64,000 nucleotides of DNA from Apostichopus japonicus. Lineage: Eukaryota > Echinodermata > Holothuroidea > Aspidochirotida > Stichopodidae. Positions 10,609 to 22,984 of the stretch are shown here, piece by piece (the stretch's first letter is position 1; every line of letters begins with the position of its first letter). The position numbers and the translations under genes were made by a program. The stretch lies in NCBI RefSeq assembly GCF_037975245.1, contig NC_092566.1, positions 8,784,001 to 8,848,000 of the forward strand, written 5' to 3'. Under the pieces are notes generated by a model. The model saw only the letters and a list, made by a program, of their open reading frames with translations. It searched no databases and was not told the origin of the DNA.

Positions 10609-12402
10609 CAGTGGCGTAGCCAGGATTTTTCAGTTGGGGGCGCTGGGGGGTTGAACATTTCCTGGGGGGGCTTGACCATTTTTTTTTTTACTTTCTAAGC
10701 GGAGCGCCACCATGGGTGGCGTACCGCAGCGTACCGAAAATGTTTAGCTAAAAAGGCCTCCTAGATCGTTGGAAATGACACTTCCCAGGCCTTATAAGCT
10801 GCTCTAAAGATTTCTCAACATCCTTTATTTTGAGATCCCATGTTTTGATATGGTCATCAAATAGTTTAGTGAAATAGAAAAAAAAAACAATCTGGTAAGT
10901 TACTTATCTTTTGTGAGTTTGACACCGGCATTGACATTTTTCGACAAATCAGCAAATTGTGCGTGGAAAATAAAGAAAGATTGACTAGGCTTTCACCCAA
11001 GTAACATACTGACATGACCAAACTATATGTCAAACTGACATCAAAGATTGCGTCTGAAATATTATCAGGGTCATAGACTGATTGGCCGGCAGTGGCGGAG
11101 CTAAGGGTATTGATCAGGGGGCCAGAATAGCCTGTAGGGGCGCCTTCGACACTATCTAAGCGGAGCGCCACCACAGGTTGGCGCGGAGTGTACAGATTTT
11201 TTTTTTTGAGTAAAGAGATTCCCTAGATCGCCGCAACAAATGACCCTTTCCGGGCCTTGCTAATTTGCAGATAAACGAAGAATAAATATGTGTCATCGCC
11301 ATTTGTGACAAGTCGGAAGTTTATATGGGTTTTGAAAGTACATGCGCTTCATCACGATCCCTGTGGTATCTTTGTGAGTGCTCATGTTTTCGAAAATATA
11401 GATCGAAAACCCCGTACAGTTCTTGGAAAGAGTTTCGTACAACAGAATTAAGTCCCGATAAATTAAATACCACCGTACGTTAGAGCATTTTGTCAGCAAA
11501 CTACACCAACAAAATGTGACAAATGCCAATAAGTAGATGAGAGTGCAATAAAAAAGTCAATAATCGCAAATAAATAAAAAGTGCTAAAATGCTGAAATGG
11601 GCGCCAGCAGTCCATTTGAGTCCGTCAGGGGGGGGGGGGCATCCGCCACCCTGACTGTTTGGACGCTCCGCCACTGTTGACCGGTAGTTCTCAGTGATAG
11701 TGTTGTCTCCTTTCTTGAATTTTTTTTTAGCGGTTTTAAGAGCATCAGGGTACGTCTCAGAAGTAAAAACCCGATTGAAAATGTAACAGGGTATATCGAG
11801 GAAATGACTCGAGCAATGATGTGAGAAACATGTTTATGATGTCAGCATTTTGTACCTTTTAACATCTTCTTTGGCATTCAAGTACCTGAAAACCGCCCTT
11901 CTATAAGGGTATAGTATTGCTCACTAGCTTGTTTGATCGGTTAATGCGCACTGGTCACAAGATACTGATTGGCTGTTTGTATTAGTATTTATTTGTATGT
12001 TAGGGATTATGGATATTTTAAAAAAGAGTGACAAAGGCAAAGTTTGGCCGAACAGACGACCACACAGATTCAGTAGTAAACATTATGTGTGTTGTAGTCT
12101 TGTAGAGCAGGAATTATATTATGCGACGGTCGTTAACATGCGTTTTCAGTATACTGTGACTACTGTAGACTTCTCGGCCTATGCGCTATGTCATGTCAGG
12201 TTTTTCAGCCACTATAGCCTACTGCCGGTCCGCGGTCGAAGGGTCATTCATGAGTGGTCATCATGGAGTTTCGAGACCATTCAGACCAATGATATATATG
12301 CACATGTAATTTTTTTCGACACCCAAAATCCCGGTGGGCGGGGGGCGACAAGCTTTCATGGGGGGGGGCTGTCGCCCCAAGCCCCCCGTAGCTACGCCAC
12401 TG
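10609..12402. mobile_element. hAT-like non-autonomous element with intact ends (unit B copy)
   Basis: The left end CAGTGGCGTAGC (10609-10620) and right end GCTACGCCACTG (12391-12402) are perfect 12-bp inverted repeats. The flanks are TACGGGAG (10601-10608) and TTCGTGAG (12403-12410). The right flank in unit A is TACGGGAG, so the original 8-bp target duplication was perfect. No transposase frame; it carries a nested MITE. Internal sequence repeats the GCGCCACC/GGTTGGCG-like motif seen in other elements here. Confidence 0.88.
11090..11676. mobile_element. Nested hAT-like MITE (unit B, longer form)
   Basis: CAGTGGCGGAGC at the left and GCTCCGCCACTG at the right. Flanks are TTGGCCGG (11082-11089) and TTGACCGG (11677-11684). 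It is the 587-bp form of the 405-bp copy in unit A. Both copies sit at the same place in the outer element, so this insertion predates the unit duplication. Confidence 0.82.
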
Positions 12403-12639
12403 TTCGTGAGGCAGGACTTGAATAAAAAATTTGGGGGAAGTGGGCCCAATTGGCAAACCTCATTGGCTTCTTCGCTTTTCCGAAGCAAATCTGCAAACAA
12501 TCAAAGGAAAACATGAGATAGCTTGGGAGAAATGTGCAAGACCTTAGTATCAATCTAAAGCGTTGTCGCGGGTGTTCGCTGGGCAGTAGAGCAAATATAT
12601 GCGAGAAAAAGAAAGGTACACTAGGCTGTTCATACTAGG

Positions 12640-13130
12640 TTCTTAACAAGACTAGGGAATGGGATGTAGGGCCTCCGTGACTTATGACGTCATAGACAAA
12701 GGAGAAGACAAAGGTCAAATAACTAAAATCAGCATTGTGGTCATTAAATGAATAACAGTATGGCCCAATACTTCATACACAAGTAGGTTATCACAGACTG
12801 TATATCCACGGTGTGAAAATTAGTTTAAAACGCCAATGCCCACGCGATCATAGGAGGTCACAAAGTTCAACATTTTTAAAATTGTACGTAAAAGCGTTTT
12901 GCAAGCAACTCCTTAACTTGGTACGTAGTATGTGCCTGCGCATGTGCTGTTGCCCCTGTGTGACCAATAGCGTCATTGGATCAAAGGTCAAGTAACCAAA
13001 AACAGCGTTGAGCCATTACACGTACACTAGAAAGACAATATGATACAATACTTCAAACATAAGTGGGTTATCACAAACTATATATAATTAATATTTCTAT
13101 ACGTTAAGATATCTTAAAAGATATAGCAAA
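12640..13130. repeat. ~300-bp satellite-like repeat (unit B)
   Basis: Collinear with 3040-3540 of unit A, with point changes and a small deletion. Two degenerate monomers are visible. Confidence 0.6.
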
Positions 13131-13334
13131 TATGTAAAAATTTATTATACGACAATCTCTTATCCTCTTTGTTTAAAAATACATAATAGCATTATCGGAT
13201 TAACTATATCTTATACCAGAAGAAAATGGACATTAAACACTACAAAGTCTACTTGCTCGAATTTGTTTGGGATTATAAGGCAGAAACTGTTCAATGTAAT
13301 GAAAGTGAAATGTTTATAGGAGTTGAAAATACAT

Positions 13335-13690
13335 AACTGGCTGTGAACTTCGACTACAGCTACTTCTTCGCAGTTTCCTTCGATCGAGCACCTTCATCAT
13401 ATATCTTCGTATAATTTGGTCTTATTGCTCGTATTTGTGAGAATATGACAGGAAAAATTCACACTGCAACATCTTCGTCTCCTGACTCATCAATATGATT
13501 CAGGGTTCTGCAGTTTAATCGGAAAACACATTGCGAATATATGCACCTTTGATCATAATATTTCACTAGTTGCCTTATCCCGATAATGAAGTGAACGGTG
13601 TTCTCGGGCAATATTACGAACAACCGATCCTGAGTTTCACGCACATAAGCGCAGTGAAGGGGGAACTATACATTCATTTGACTTTTTACA
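13335..13690. repeat. Conserved unit block (unit B)
   Basis: Counterpart of 3740-4110 and 33000-33360. A short internal deletion removes part of the 'attatcattgtatcaatt' stretch. Confidence 0.5.
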
Positions 13691-13699
13691 ACTTAAATA

Positions 13700-14290
13700 A
13701 AAAAGTTCAAGATCGGTTTTCTAGTTAACTTTTAACACGCATCCCGAACACCCCGGGGCGTAACAATATCAGGGAGGACGTAAATTGTATCTGCTTATGA
13801 CAAAAGTTAACAATTTGATAATGAGATCTACGGAGAGCAACTTCCACCCCTCCCTCCCACAAAAACTAAAGATTTTCAAATTGACAATAATGAATATTTC
13901 TGATTTATTAGCAATACTATGTCAAAATGTCTCTTTTTGGTTCGTATTATTGACCCAATTTGACACGCACACAAACTCACACAAATTATTTTTTGAACCC
14001 CACCTCAAATATTGTTCTAAGTCCATCCAATGTTATTGTATTACCCTATGTTTGGGGATAAAACCTACTGACACTATTGATTTGGTCTGCGTCCCTGTCG
14101 TACGTGTTCCAATGGGGTCCAAAATACAAAACGTCAAGGAGCAGAAATCGGAGGGGTTTGGGGTATTCTCCAGCTATTCTCAGGTTAAGCTATACATATT
14201 TTTAGCTTTTACATTTTTACATTTGTAAAGCGCTTTGAGCAGCTTTGCTGATTACCCGCTATATAAATAATACTTATTATTATAATAGAT
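13700..14290. mobile_element. Non-LTR/SINE-like repeat (unit B copy)
   Basis: Same insertion as 4111-4725. Its tail reads 'tgtaaagcgctttgagca' then 'gctatataaataatac'. A 147-codon open frame (13785-14228) is probably chance: the unit A copy is interrupted and no domain is recognised. Confidence 0.45.
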
Positions 14291-15480
14291 ACATACAAAT
14301 GCGGGATGATGGAAATTTCAAAATTTATATTTTCAAATTTCAAAACTTTCGGAAGTTCCACTTAATTGGTATATCGAAATGTCATTTTTTCACCTTCAAA
14401 ACATGATTCGATTTCCTTATCATGTTATATCGAAATTTCGACTTGTCCCTTTTAATGTCGACCTTGTAATTTCGACGTGTTATATACGTCTTCCGCTTGC
14501 TTAATTGTTTTTTTCAGTTTCAACTTTTTACCAAATTTCAAAGATTTGTCTGAATTTTTTTTTATATCTTTAAAGTTCAATTATTAACTCTTTATTAATA
14601 GTCTGTATTTTTTGGCGGAACTTTTTCCATATAAAACATCGAATTAGTAGGTCCATTTTAGACAAAAGTGCAACATTCAAGTTCGAATTGAGCTGTTCGA
14701 ACTGTTGGTGTCTCAAAATGGACTCACATTTTCAGTGCATTGCAAATAATGCCTTCGAATGACATCAAATGACCTTGAGAATGGCCGTAATACCTCACCT
14801 CGGTCAAACTCCAAACCCTTTATTTTCACCAATTTTCATTTTCATAATGATCTAAAGTTTAGTAAATGAGAGCATTTAAAGCGCTGCTGCCGCAAACATA
14901 CTTGACAAAAAATGCCTCTCGATCATAATACCTCATAATCCATTCTAGCTCGTTTAATAGTTAATCATACTACAGGACGAAATTTGTAACCGGTATCCAA
15001 AATACATACCCGTACCAAATCGTTACAGCCTTTATAAAAGATGCTCCAGATATTGTATTTTGGCGTAATGCATCCATCATTTTGTTCAAAACGTGTATAG
15101 GAAACCAATTTATAGTAAAAAACGGATTGAAGAGAACTCGAAACAGTCAAATATGTTGAAAGAAACTCCCTGGCTTAATTCTCAAGTCAATAACTTGCTC
15201 CGTTACTAAGATATTTCTATATGTGTACAATTTAGCAAACACGCTGTCTAATAAAAAAAAAAAACCTGTTACCTAATGTTCGGTGACGTCATTGATTATA
15301 ATACATTCACTTGACTTTACTGTTCTGGGGGTGTGGCTATGGGGTTGCACAGTGAAATAAACATTAAGCATTAACATAAGTTTTAAACATCAAATTTTAC
15401 ACTCATGAGGTAGATTAGACTATAAAAATTAAGGATGTAATTAGGTCTTTACACGTAAGGTTGTGCCAAATATTGCTTCT
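14291..15480. other. AT-rich intergenic DNA (unit B), no gene seen
   Basis: Close match to unit A 4726-5917. A candidate minus-strand AATAAA lies at 15481-15486, about 230 bp past the stop codon of the next TRIM gene. Confidence 0.55.
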
Positions 15481-15712
15481 TTTATTTATTTATTTAATTT
15501 TTGTATTGGGTTGAAAAGGGGTTGGGAATGTATTTTCCACCCTACTCAGCAGCTGGAAATATCTTTGGATTCACGCTACGTAATTTAGCGTATCCTTGTT
15601 TTGTTAGAAGCAAAGTACTAACTAAATCCAAGGTATACAAAAGTATGGGAAGCGTAATGAAACCCTGACGCATGTTAAATGATAGTACTGTTTAGAATGA
15701 GAAAAATAAATG

Positions 15713-17908
15713 TTAATTCCCATTCAGGTCAAAGATATGCATCCTTGCAGACCGAAAAGTAATTACTACGAGCTTAGGCTTTGATTTGGGGAATTTCGAG
15801 TCTGATGCTACACATAAAGACACCGCATCCGAGAAAAATGGCAGAAATTCCATGGTTATGTCACTGTTGTTTCCTCTATACTGAGCAACAACACAACGCT
15901 GTTCACACGAGAATTGTTCCTCCCTCCATAGAATATAAATGAAGCCCTTGCCGTCTGAGCAAACACTGACAGGTATGTTGCACTTATTACTGACCTCTGG
16001 TTTTTGAAAATCGTGAATCTCTTCACCTTCCATGTTTATAGCCCATGCTTGTCTCCCTTCTTTATCACAAACGAAGATGTTTGAATTGTGGACAATTAGA
16101 TCGACTGGCCACGCTATTATCTCTGGAAGTCGTATGGTGTGCTTATAATTTAAGCTCTCATCAAGCACATACAGATTTCTGTTGTTGTAGATGCCTAGAA
16201 TGATGGAGTTGCTGACAGTATCCATAGCGATGCATGCAACTCGTAGTTTAGACCGTGAGCACCCTCGGATGAAATCGCCCAGGTGATTGTTCAAATATGA
16301 ACCATCACTTATATCAAACAAAGCTATTCCATCTTCTTGACAGGCAACAGCAATTTTTAACTTATTGACAGGAGCACAGTAGCAGCCAGGTGAGAAAAGT
16401 ACTGAATTGAAATGTTTACCAAGCTTAGAACTTACAATTTTGCCTGTCATGTCCATTGAACTAATATAGTTTTGTTTCTCTGATGTACCTCCACTGATAA
16501 CGAGTCTACCATTCCATGTACATGCTATACTATTGATATACATGCCGGGAGCTTTGATATAATCAATATGAACCACAGTGGCTTCAGTGCTGCATAAGTG
16601 TTCTTGTTCTTGCTGTCTCTCTACATAAATTGCCAGTTTTGCCACATTGGAATAGTCCCTTTTCATTTCCTGAATCAACGGCTCTGTGGCTTTGGAGATA
16701 GCTTCAATACTATGCACTGCAGTCCAATCATCCTGACTCGAAAGAACGTTTTCAGCTGTGTTTGTGACATTTTCAAATTTTCTCACCGTACTATTGACAC
16801 TTGAAGAAAACTTCTCCCAGTTTAGAAGCTTCTCTCTCTTCTCAGATTCTACTTCGGTACAAACTTTTTGCAACTCCAGAGCGAGTCGGTTGCGTTTCGC
16901 ATTTGCATCATCTTGAGCTTGTTTTGAACGTGTCTTTAAGGCGTCAGACTTTTGTGCTGCCTCTGTGCGATGATTGATTTCAATTATTTCGTATTTCTCT
17001 CGAATTTGCTGAATTTCTCTTTCCATTCCCTTGTCTTTACGTGAAATATTTTCTTCAAGTTTCCGTTTTATTTCATTTTCTTCAACCTCTATCTTTCGTT
17101 GAATATCTCGCTCTGTACTTTCCAGACTACCCTTCGTTTTATTGTATTTCTTTGTACTTTCTTCCAAATGTTTGGCGGCATTAGAGCAAATTTCGTCTTC
17201 AGTCATTTTTATTAGGGAGAATGTTTCATAAATTCCGTTTTTCCACTGATCAAGGGCCTTTAACTGCCCCTTTAATTTCTCTCTTTCTGATTTGGCAAGT
17301 TCTGTGACATCATACATATCATGATTCCTGTGTTCTCCGTAGGTACAGGTCAAACAAATTGGGCGGTTTTCGCAAGATTTACAACATAACTGTGACTGAT
17401 TCTGAGAATGAGTCTGGCACCTGGGAGCTTCCTTCAATATGGATAACTTTTCAAGAGTGATATTTTTGGCTTCAACACCTTCCAGTGATAGGATATGCGG
17501 CCTATGTTCCTGTAAACTTTTCCTGCTCAAGTGATATGTATGACAGTCCTCACACAGGAAGCCAGTACACTTGAAGCAGTATGCTGAAGATTTGGTTTGC
17601 TTGGAACAATCACCGCAAGTAAGAATTTGATCCTCTTTCAGAGACTTTTTTACTTTAATATAATCTAGGATTTCATTCATGTAAAAGTCTGACTTAAAGC
17701 CCTCTACGCCATTTTCTGGAACCTCGATCTTTTCCTGACATAACGGACATTTGAAATCAGTAGATTCTTTGGCGATCATTTTCTCCAAGCATTCTGTACA
17801 GTATCTATGGAGACATTGTAGTTGCCTTGGTTTCTTATATTGTTCAAAGCAAACACAACACTGACAAAACTTCTCATCGATATCATCTAACACTTTAGCA
17901 GCGGCCAT
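15713..17908 (-). CDS. TRIM E3 ubiquitin ligase B
   Basis: 731 aa, closest paralogue of gene A. The RING (C17 to C57), B-box 1, B-box 2 and coiled coil are all intact, followed by a propeller-like C-terminus ending FDLNGN. The frame extends 48 codons upstream to 18052, but the homologous start is the ATG at 17908 (MAAAKVLDDIDEKFC). The extension reads through the polypyrimidine tract of a 3' splice site, so it is not taken as coding. Relative to A, the RING and B-boxes are almost unchanged, while the coiled coil and C-terminal blades carry most substitutions. A short insertion near the C-terminus (about residue 712) adds a SKFPK-like stretch. Same orientation and setting as gene A, and probably same promoter type. 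Confidence 0.93.
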   Translation of the reverse strand: MAAAKVLDDIDEKFCQCCVCFEQYKKPRQLQCLHRYCTECLEKMIAKESTDFKCPLCQEKIEVPENGVEGFKSDFYMNEILDYIKVKKSLKEDQILTCGDCSKQTKSSAYCFKCTGFLCEDCHTYHLSRKSLQEHRPHILSLEGVEAKNITLEKLSILKEAPRCQTHSQNQSQLCCKSCENRPICLTCTYGEHRNHDMYDVTELAKSEREKLKGQLKALDQWKNGIYETFSLIKMTEDEICSNAAKHLEESTKKYNKTKGSLESTERDIQRKIEVEENEIKRKLEENISRKDKGMEREIQQIREKYEIIEINHRTEAAQKSDALKTRSKQAQDDANAKRNRLALELQKVCTEVESEKREKLLNWEKFSSSVNSTVRKFENVTNTAENVLSSQDDWTAVHSIEAISKATEPLIQEMKRDYSNVAKLAIYVERQQEQEHLCSTEATVVHIDYIKAPGMYINSIACTWNGRLVISGGTSEKQNYISSMDMTGKIVSSKLGKHFNSVLFSPGCYCAPVNKLKIAVACQEDGIALFDISDGSYLNNHLGDFIRGCSRSKLRVACIAMDTVSNSIILGIYNNRNLYVLDESLNYKHTIRLPEIIAWPVDLIVHNSNIFVCDKEGRQAWAINMEGEEIHDFQKPEVSNKCNIPVSVCSDGKGFIYILWREEQFSCEQRCVVAQYRGNNSDITMEFLPFFSDAVSLCVASDSKFPKSKPKLVVITFRSARMHIFDLNGN

Positions 17909-17927
17909 TTTGTGATATAACCTAGCT
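17909..17927 (-). promoter_or_regulatory. 3' splice acceptor and leader of TRIM gene B
   Basis: TTTTTTTTCAACAG ends at 17926 (AG at 17927-17926), then a 17-nt leader runs to the ATG at 17908. With the donor at 18858/18857 it gives a leader intron of about 0.93 kb. Confidence 0.65.
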
Positions 17928-18857
17928 GTTGAAAAAAAACATATGAAATCTAATTTTTTGTTGAAAGTATAACCAGAATGCCATTGTCTGACCTTTGCCA
18001 TTTTCCATAGGCTTACACACCCAATAGGGTGCACTTTAAGTTCAAATATCATATACGTACTTTGGACTAGTGTAAAATCTTAACAAGTACAAATACAAGA
18101 TACATAAGTATAATGAAAGGAATAAAGTAATCAAAGCAAAATCATAATTCCTTTGTTCAAGTCCGAATGCAAAACAATAAAGAGTACACATAAACATGCA
18201 CACATATATACCATCACTAATGCAAACGTTCTATTTGCCGTCGATAAGGAATCAACCAGTAAGCCGAACTGTTTAGCGATTCAATGCCATGGTATAATAG
18301 TATTTAACACTGACACTGCCCACAAGATTTGTTAGTGCCTTTGATTTCAAGTGTTCAGCAAGTATTAATGCTGACATACATGTCAACTATATACAGTTCA
18401 TGGACATCTACATACAAGTGAACCTCCATTCCAGGTATGAACTTCAAGGAAGATGTACTTTGCGAGTTAAGGTGCTAACATAGTTTTGAAATGTTAACGT
18501 TGTTGCCTCGAATGACCTTTAACATTCACTACTTTCGATAAGGTTCTTGCGCTTACCACGGAGAATCTATCTACTTGCTAATTTAAAATTATGTTGACCT
18601 TTGACCTCAACTATCAATAACACGCCTGTTTTTACAATGGAGGATCTACCTATACCAAGTACTGTCTGAACGTCAAGCATATGCACTTGTCATGCATATG
18701 TTGTATATTGATGCTATACTTTAGTTGCCTAAGCCAATATAACAGTACTGTGATTACACTTTCTCTATATAAACAACTGTATAAGTTCAGCAGAAGTGCA
18801 CATTATCTTATAAACCTTTACCAGGTAGCTTTCATGACTGGAATAACTTAAACTCAC

Positions 18858-19040
18858 CTGAGAATGGGTTTTCGTGTTGGATAGAATGGTGTAAAACAGG
18901 TTTCGATCCTCACATCCACTTTCCGCACATTTCCGCAAATACAACTTTGTGTGTAGGTCTACCCTGTGTTTCTGCAGGAACTCCGTGGTTTCTGTTCGCT
19001 AGTTACACGTACGCAAGTGTACTATACTTATGTGCCAGGC
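18858..19040 (-). promoter_or_regulatory. 5' noncoding exon and promoter-like block of TRIM gene B
   Basis: Counterpart of 9605-9760. CTCAG|GTGAGT donor at 18858/18857, and the CTTGCGTACGTG motif near 19009-19020. The upstream frame here is only MCGKWM then stop, within the exon, unlike gene A. The 11.7-kb insertion begins just outside, at 19069, so sequence farther upstream has been displaced. Confidence 0.58.
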
Positions 19041-19940
19041 GAAACAGGTATTTTCCAACAGGAAAAAACAGTTGGAAGTCTGACCCCGTGACCTCGAAGA
19101 AAGATCAACGATCACGCATATCATTAAATTTGAATTTCCCCGCTTTTAACGTAAAGTATGTCCTACGATTCACTCACAGAATTTACAGACATTAAAATTT
19201 AACAACTTACCAAAACCTCACAGAATGGATTAAAAGTAATTCCAATGTATGGTAGGGCAAAGATACCCGAGAAAAAATCAACGAAAACCTATGAAACAAC
19301 GATTGCAATCCAACTTCGTCTTCACTCAGGGTTTTTTGTTAAGAAATGCAGTAGGCGGGTCAAGTTGAAAAGTAGGCGGGACTGTCTGTACGCGGACATG
19401 GGGGAGGGGTCTAAGGGGAGGGGGTGCCCCCTCCTCTTTGCCGGAAAATTGCAATTTAAAATGTCTCTAGATGCAAAATGGTGCAATATACAGCTGTTTG
19501 GTCAATGATATTGCCCCCTCCCAATCACCCCTTTCTTCTGTCCTATTTTTCTTTTTTCTCCTCAATTTTTTTTATTAACACTCGGGTCATGGAGCCTAGG
19601 GAGGTAGCTATGCCACTGAACCGAACTTAGCAAGGGTGTGACGCACTTGCTGCATTAAATGAAGTGCGATCATAACAAAATGATAATAGGTCTACGGTAC
19701 CTACAAAGTGACTGAGTAGGATTTTACTGCCAAAAAATACCCAACTAGGTCTGTGATAGAACCTTGGTTCTTGACAAGATCTTCCGTCTGAGCAGTTTTC
19801 CACTGTAGCCTACACTTTGTTTACTGGCCAACCTCTCCACGTTGCCCTATTTACACAAAATAAATGTATGTCATTCAGTGCCATCACCCAATGCATGCAA
19901 GCATGGTGCAAGTTCTGGAAGATTCATGTCAATTGGGTGC

Positions 19941-20998
19941 GCGCGTACCATGTATGGACGGTCATGTGATGTGTTCCAGGGTGGTACTATACTGAAATTT
20001 CTCTGTAGCAGTTCGAGAAAAGTGTTAGTGACTTCGTGAAAGATTTGCACCAAGACGGATCGGACATGGGAACTAACGGCGTAAGAAGGTACTGGTACTT
20101 CAGGCCTACGAAATAGTGCTAATATGCTAACGTTCAACCTTATTCTCTTGAATGAAGGCAAGCCTTCTACATAATAGATCTTACTTATTAATACAGCTCC
20201 AGGGGCAAGCTTTGTCTCATATGGCCTAACGTTATTACTACTTGCTATAAGTGAATGTAGAAATGGGAAATGTGGGGAAATGTTTAGTTCAGTGCAACCA
20301 CGGAATTCTCCACGTAGCATACGTCCATTAAAAGCCCCATTGACTTACACACTAAATCACAAAAGTAATGTGGTCTCTAAGTCTAGAGAGAAGTTTTCAC
20401 TAGCTAAACGCTACCCATCACCGGATAGCTGACAAGTTGGCCATTCATGGCACCATCAATTTTCCGTACCATGACCGTGAAGATTTTTTTGCTATCCGAG
20501 CCGGAAGTTTTCGTCACTTGTAAACAAACCTCTTCACTCAGTGGTAAACAAATTTCCTACGCTGCTCCCCGGAGTCCTAAAGGGGTCTAAAATTGCCTCA
20601 ATTGACCCAATTTTTTCACCACATGTACTTCCATTCATGCTCTTCAACAAGCAAGCCACAAAAAAACTAGATTATGATTGATAACAGGTCACAAAAGATG
20701 TTCTCCCGCTGCTTTTTGGCACTTTTCCTGAAGGAGAACAATCGAGCGGATTGATATAGACTCTAATAGGAGTATGCCACCTCCATGGAACAGAGCCTAA
20801 TGCTGCTCGACGGGAATATAGCTAGCACGTTAGGCTACAGGCACGGTTATTGCTAGGTAACGGGTGTCGTCTGCTGCTCTAAGCACGCAAACACATTTAC
20901 GTACTAGTTGGGTGAAATCATCATGCATAATAGGGAGAGTAGTATATTAGTACCACCCTGGAACACATCACATGACCCTCCATACATGGTACGCGCGT
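19941..20998. repeat. ~53-bp inverted repeat pair
   Basis: Arm 19941-19993 (includes GCGCGTACCATGTATGGA and TTCCAGGGTGGTACTA) is repeated inverted at 20946-20998 with only a few mismatches. The spacer is about 950 bp. It could be the ends of a small element or a foldback. No flanking duplication was identified. Confidence 0.65.
20330..20830. repeat. Diverged repeat shared with unit C (40395-40830)
   Basis: 'ccattgacttacacact' starts the shared stretch in both places. It is followed by 'agttttcact/agttttcaact', 'gatagctg' and 'atgaccgtg/cttgaccgt' landmarks in the same order. It is an interspersed family of unknown type; no coding frame. Confidence 0.45.
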
Positions 20999-21778
20999 AT
21001 TTACTGTGTGATAGTTTCTCCAGATTCATTTACCTCGATGCAAAACGTGTTAGCTTTCATGAGAAACAGATAGGCCTAGAAGTATTCACAACGAACTGTA
21101 CATGACAACTTCCGAACCATGATTTTTTCGCAATGATCCTGTACTCGTAATCATGATATACTATGCCTGAAATTGAATCACGGTAGCGGGGACTCCGCGA
21201 CACAGTACAAATTTCCAAAATACGAAAATATGACATCCTACCTAGTCAGCACTGTGCTAAGCGAATGGCCTAACCACCTCGACGTGTATGTCACCTGTTA
21301 ATGGCTTGAAATTGGCTATGAATAGTTACTCAAAATATCCATCTCAAAAAGCATCTCAGACAAACCATCCGTTTTCAATCTTTACCAAAGTGTAAACTTT
21401 AATTACATATTGCCTACATTCCGACATTATTTTGTACTTATTTTCAGTATTATACCGTTAATGAACAAATAGAAATGTTACGAACTTGGAAGTTAAACAT
21501 ACCTATTCGTTACCTATTTAACTCCATTCAAGTTCAATTAGAAAATGTAAGCTTAGGCCAATCAAACTGAAAATCAAATTGTGCCATCGTAACTTGTTTA
21601 AAATTACTCTAGAATGTTACCAGATCGATTTAAAGAAATAATAACAACTAGAAACTACTCCGATATAAAATACAACATTCCCTCTTTAAGACATAGCACA
21701 TACCTTCCAAACAAATGCCGATTTCCAGCAAATGAAAGTTGTAAACTAAGCTACGCATTTTGTTGTTGCTGCAAACCG

Positions 21779-22213
21779 ATGGTTAGGCTACATTTCCCAT
21801 TGACTTAGTGTGGTTGTTATGCTAACATGTGGTCGAAGGTTGCAGTATTTCATGGATATTTTAGTTCTAGCTAACTGCGTCACAATTTCAGCGAATAAAG
21901 AGATGCTTAGACTAGATTTTCTCGTTTACTACGTGTGGTGTTCGGGTACCATGCGCGACGATAGCAGCAAGGAAAGTATGTTAAGAAGCTACGCAAAGTA
22001 TTGTTTTTTTTTTGTTTTTTTTTTGCAAACCGATGGTTGAGCTACATTTCCCATTGACTTAGTGTGGTTGTTAGGCTAACATGTGGTCGAAGATTTGAAG
22101 TTTCCATGGATATTTTTATTTTTTATTTGCGACACAACTAGAGCGGATAAACAGATGGCTAGGTTAGATTTCCATGTTGACTTAGTGTGAAGTAAGGCTA
22201 CCATGTGGTCGTA
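21779..22213. repeat. Three spaced ~61-bp direct repeats
   Basis: 'tttcccattgacttagtgtg' followed by 'gctaacatgtggtcgaag' occurs at 21779-21838 and 22031-22091. A diverged copy is at 22154-22213. Spacing is irregular (about 252 and 123 bp). Confidence 0.6.
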
Positions 22214-22770
22214 GATTTGTGGGGATTTTAGGTTATTCGCTGGTACTGAAATTGCTTCGTCGAGGCCGTAATTTGCCAGTGACTTTGCGGGAAGTTCCCG
22301 GTGATTGTGCGCGACCTTCTCGCACTGCTTCAAATTTTATGCGGGATTGTGAGAACTGTTTGCGCGATTCGCGCTGCAACTGCAAACCTAGGTAGCTAAA
22401 GCAAACGCATGTCACAATTAATTTTACACAGACACCTGATATAACGAGGGCGATTTTCTTATATTTCTCTTTTCTTTTTCGCACTCGTAATTGTGCTTTA
22501 GGAGGGTTTTTTTTTAACACTTGCGAGGGCGAATCCGAATCGCCCGTCGTCCCCGCTTATTTCCGACCCTGTCCAGCACACTCGTTAATTCGCGAAATTG
22601 GTATTGTTAACATGCTTACTGTGCCGAGAAATATGAAGTCACTAACCACGAGGGAAGCAAAATCGGCGACCCTGGCAGCCTAATTTGATGAAATTACATC
22701 GTCAAAGACGTACAGAGGGTGTCATTATTTTAATATTTCGCAGTAAAAGAACAAACCTAATACATCAGTT

Positions 22771-22869
22771 GATATTTTCAACTTCCATATGTTTTTGAAT
22801 AATGATATTTTCACCTTCCATATGTTTTTGAATAATGATATTTTCACCTTCCATATATTTTTGAATAAT
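22771..22869. repeat. 33-bp tandem repeat, three copies
   Basis: Copies start at 22771, 22804 and 22837 with the phrase 'gatattttcaccttccat'. An imperfect 'ccgattccgatta' repeat follows at about 22905-22960. Confidence 0.85.
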
Positions 22870-22984
22870 CGGTATGACATAAATGGTATTCCACGTAATT
22901 TTTACCGATTCCGATTATGTTCCGATTATGCAATAATCGTACCGATTCCGATTAAGTTAATCGTTTGAATACTAAATATCACGG

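Noticed and set aside
13785-14228. 147-codon plus-strand frame in unit B
   Set aside because: Lies in a repeat with a SINE/LINE-type tail; the unit A copy is interrupted and no domain is seen.
17909-18052. 48-codon N-terminal extension of TRIM gene B
   Set aside because: It crosses the CAACAG acceptor and its T-tract; gene A is open only from the shared ATG in this frame.
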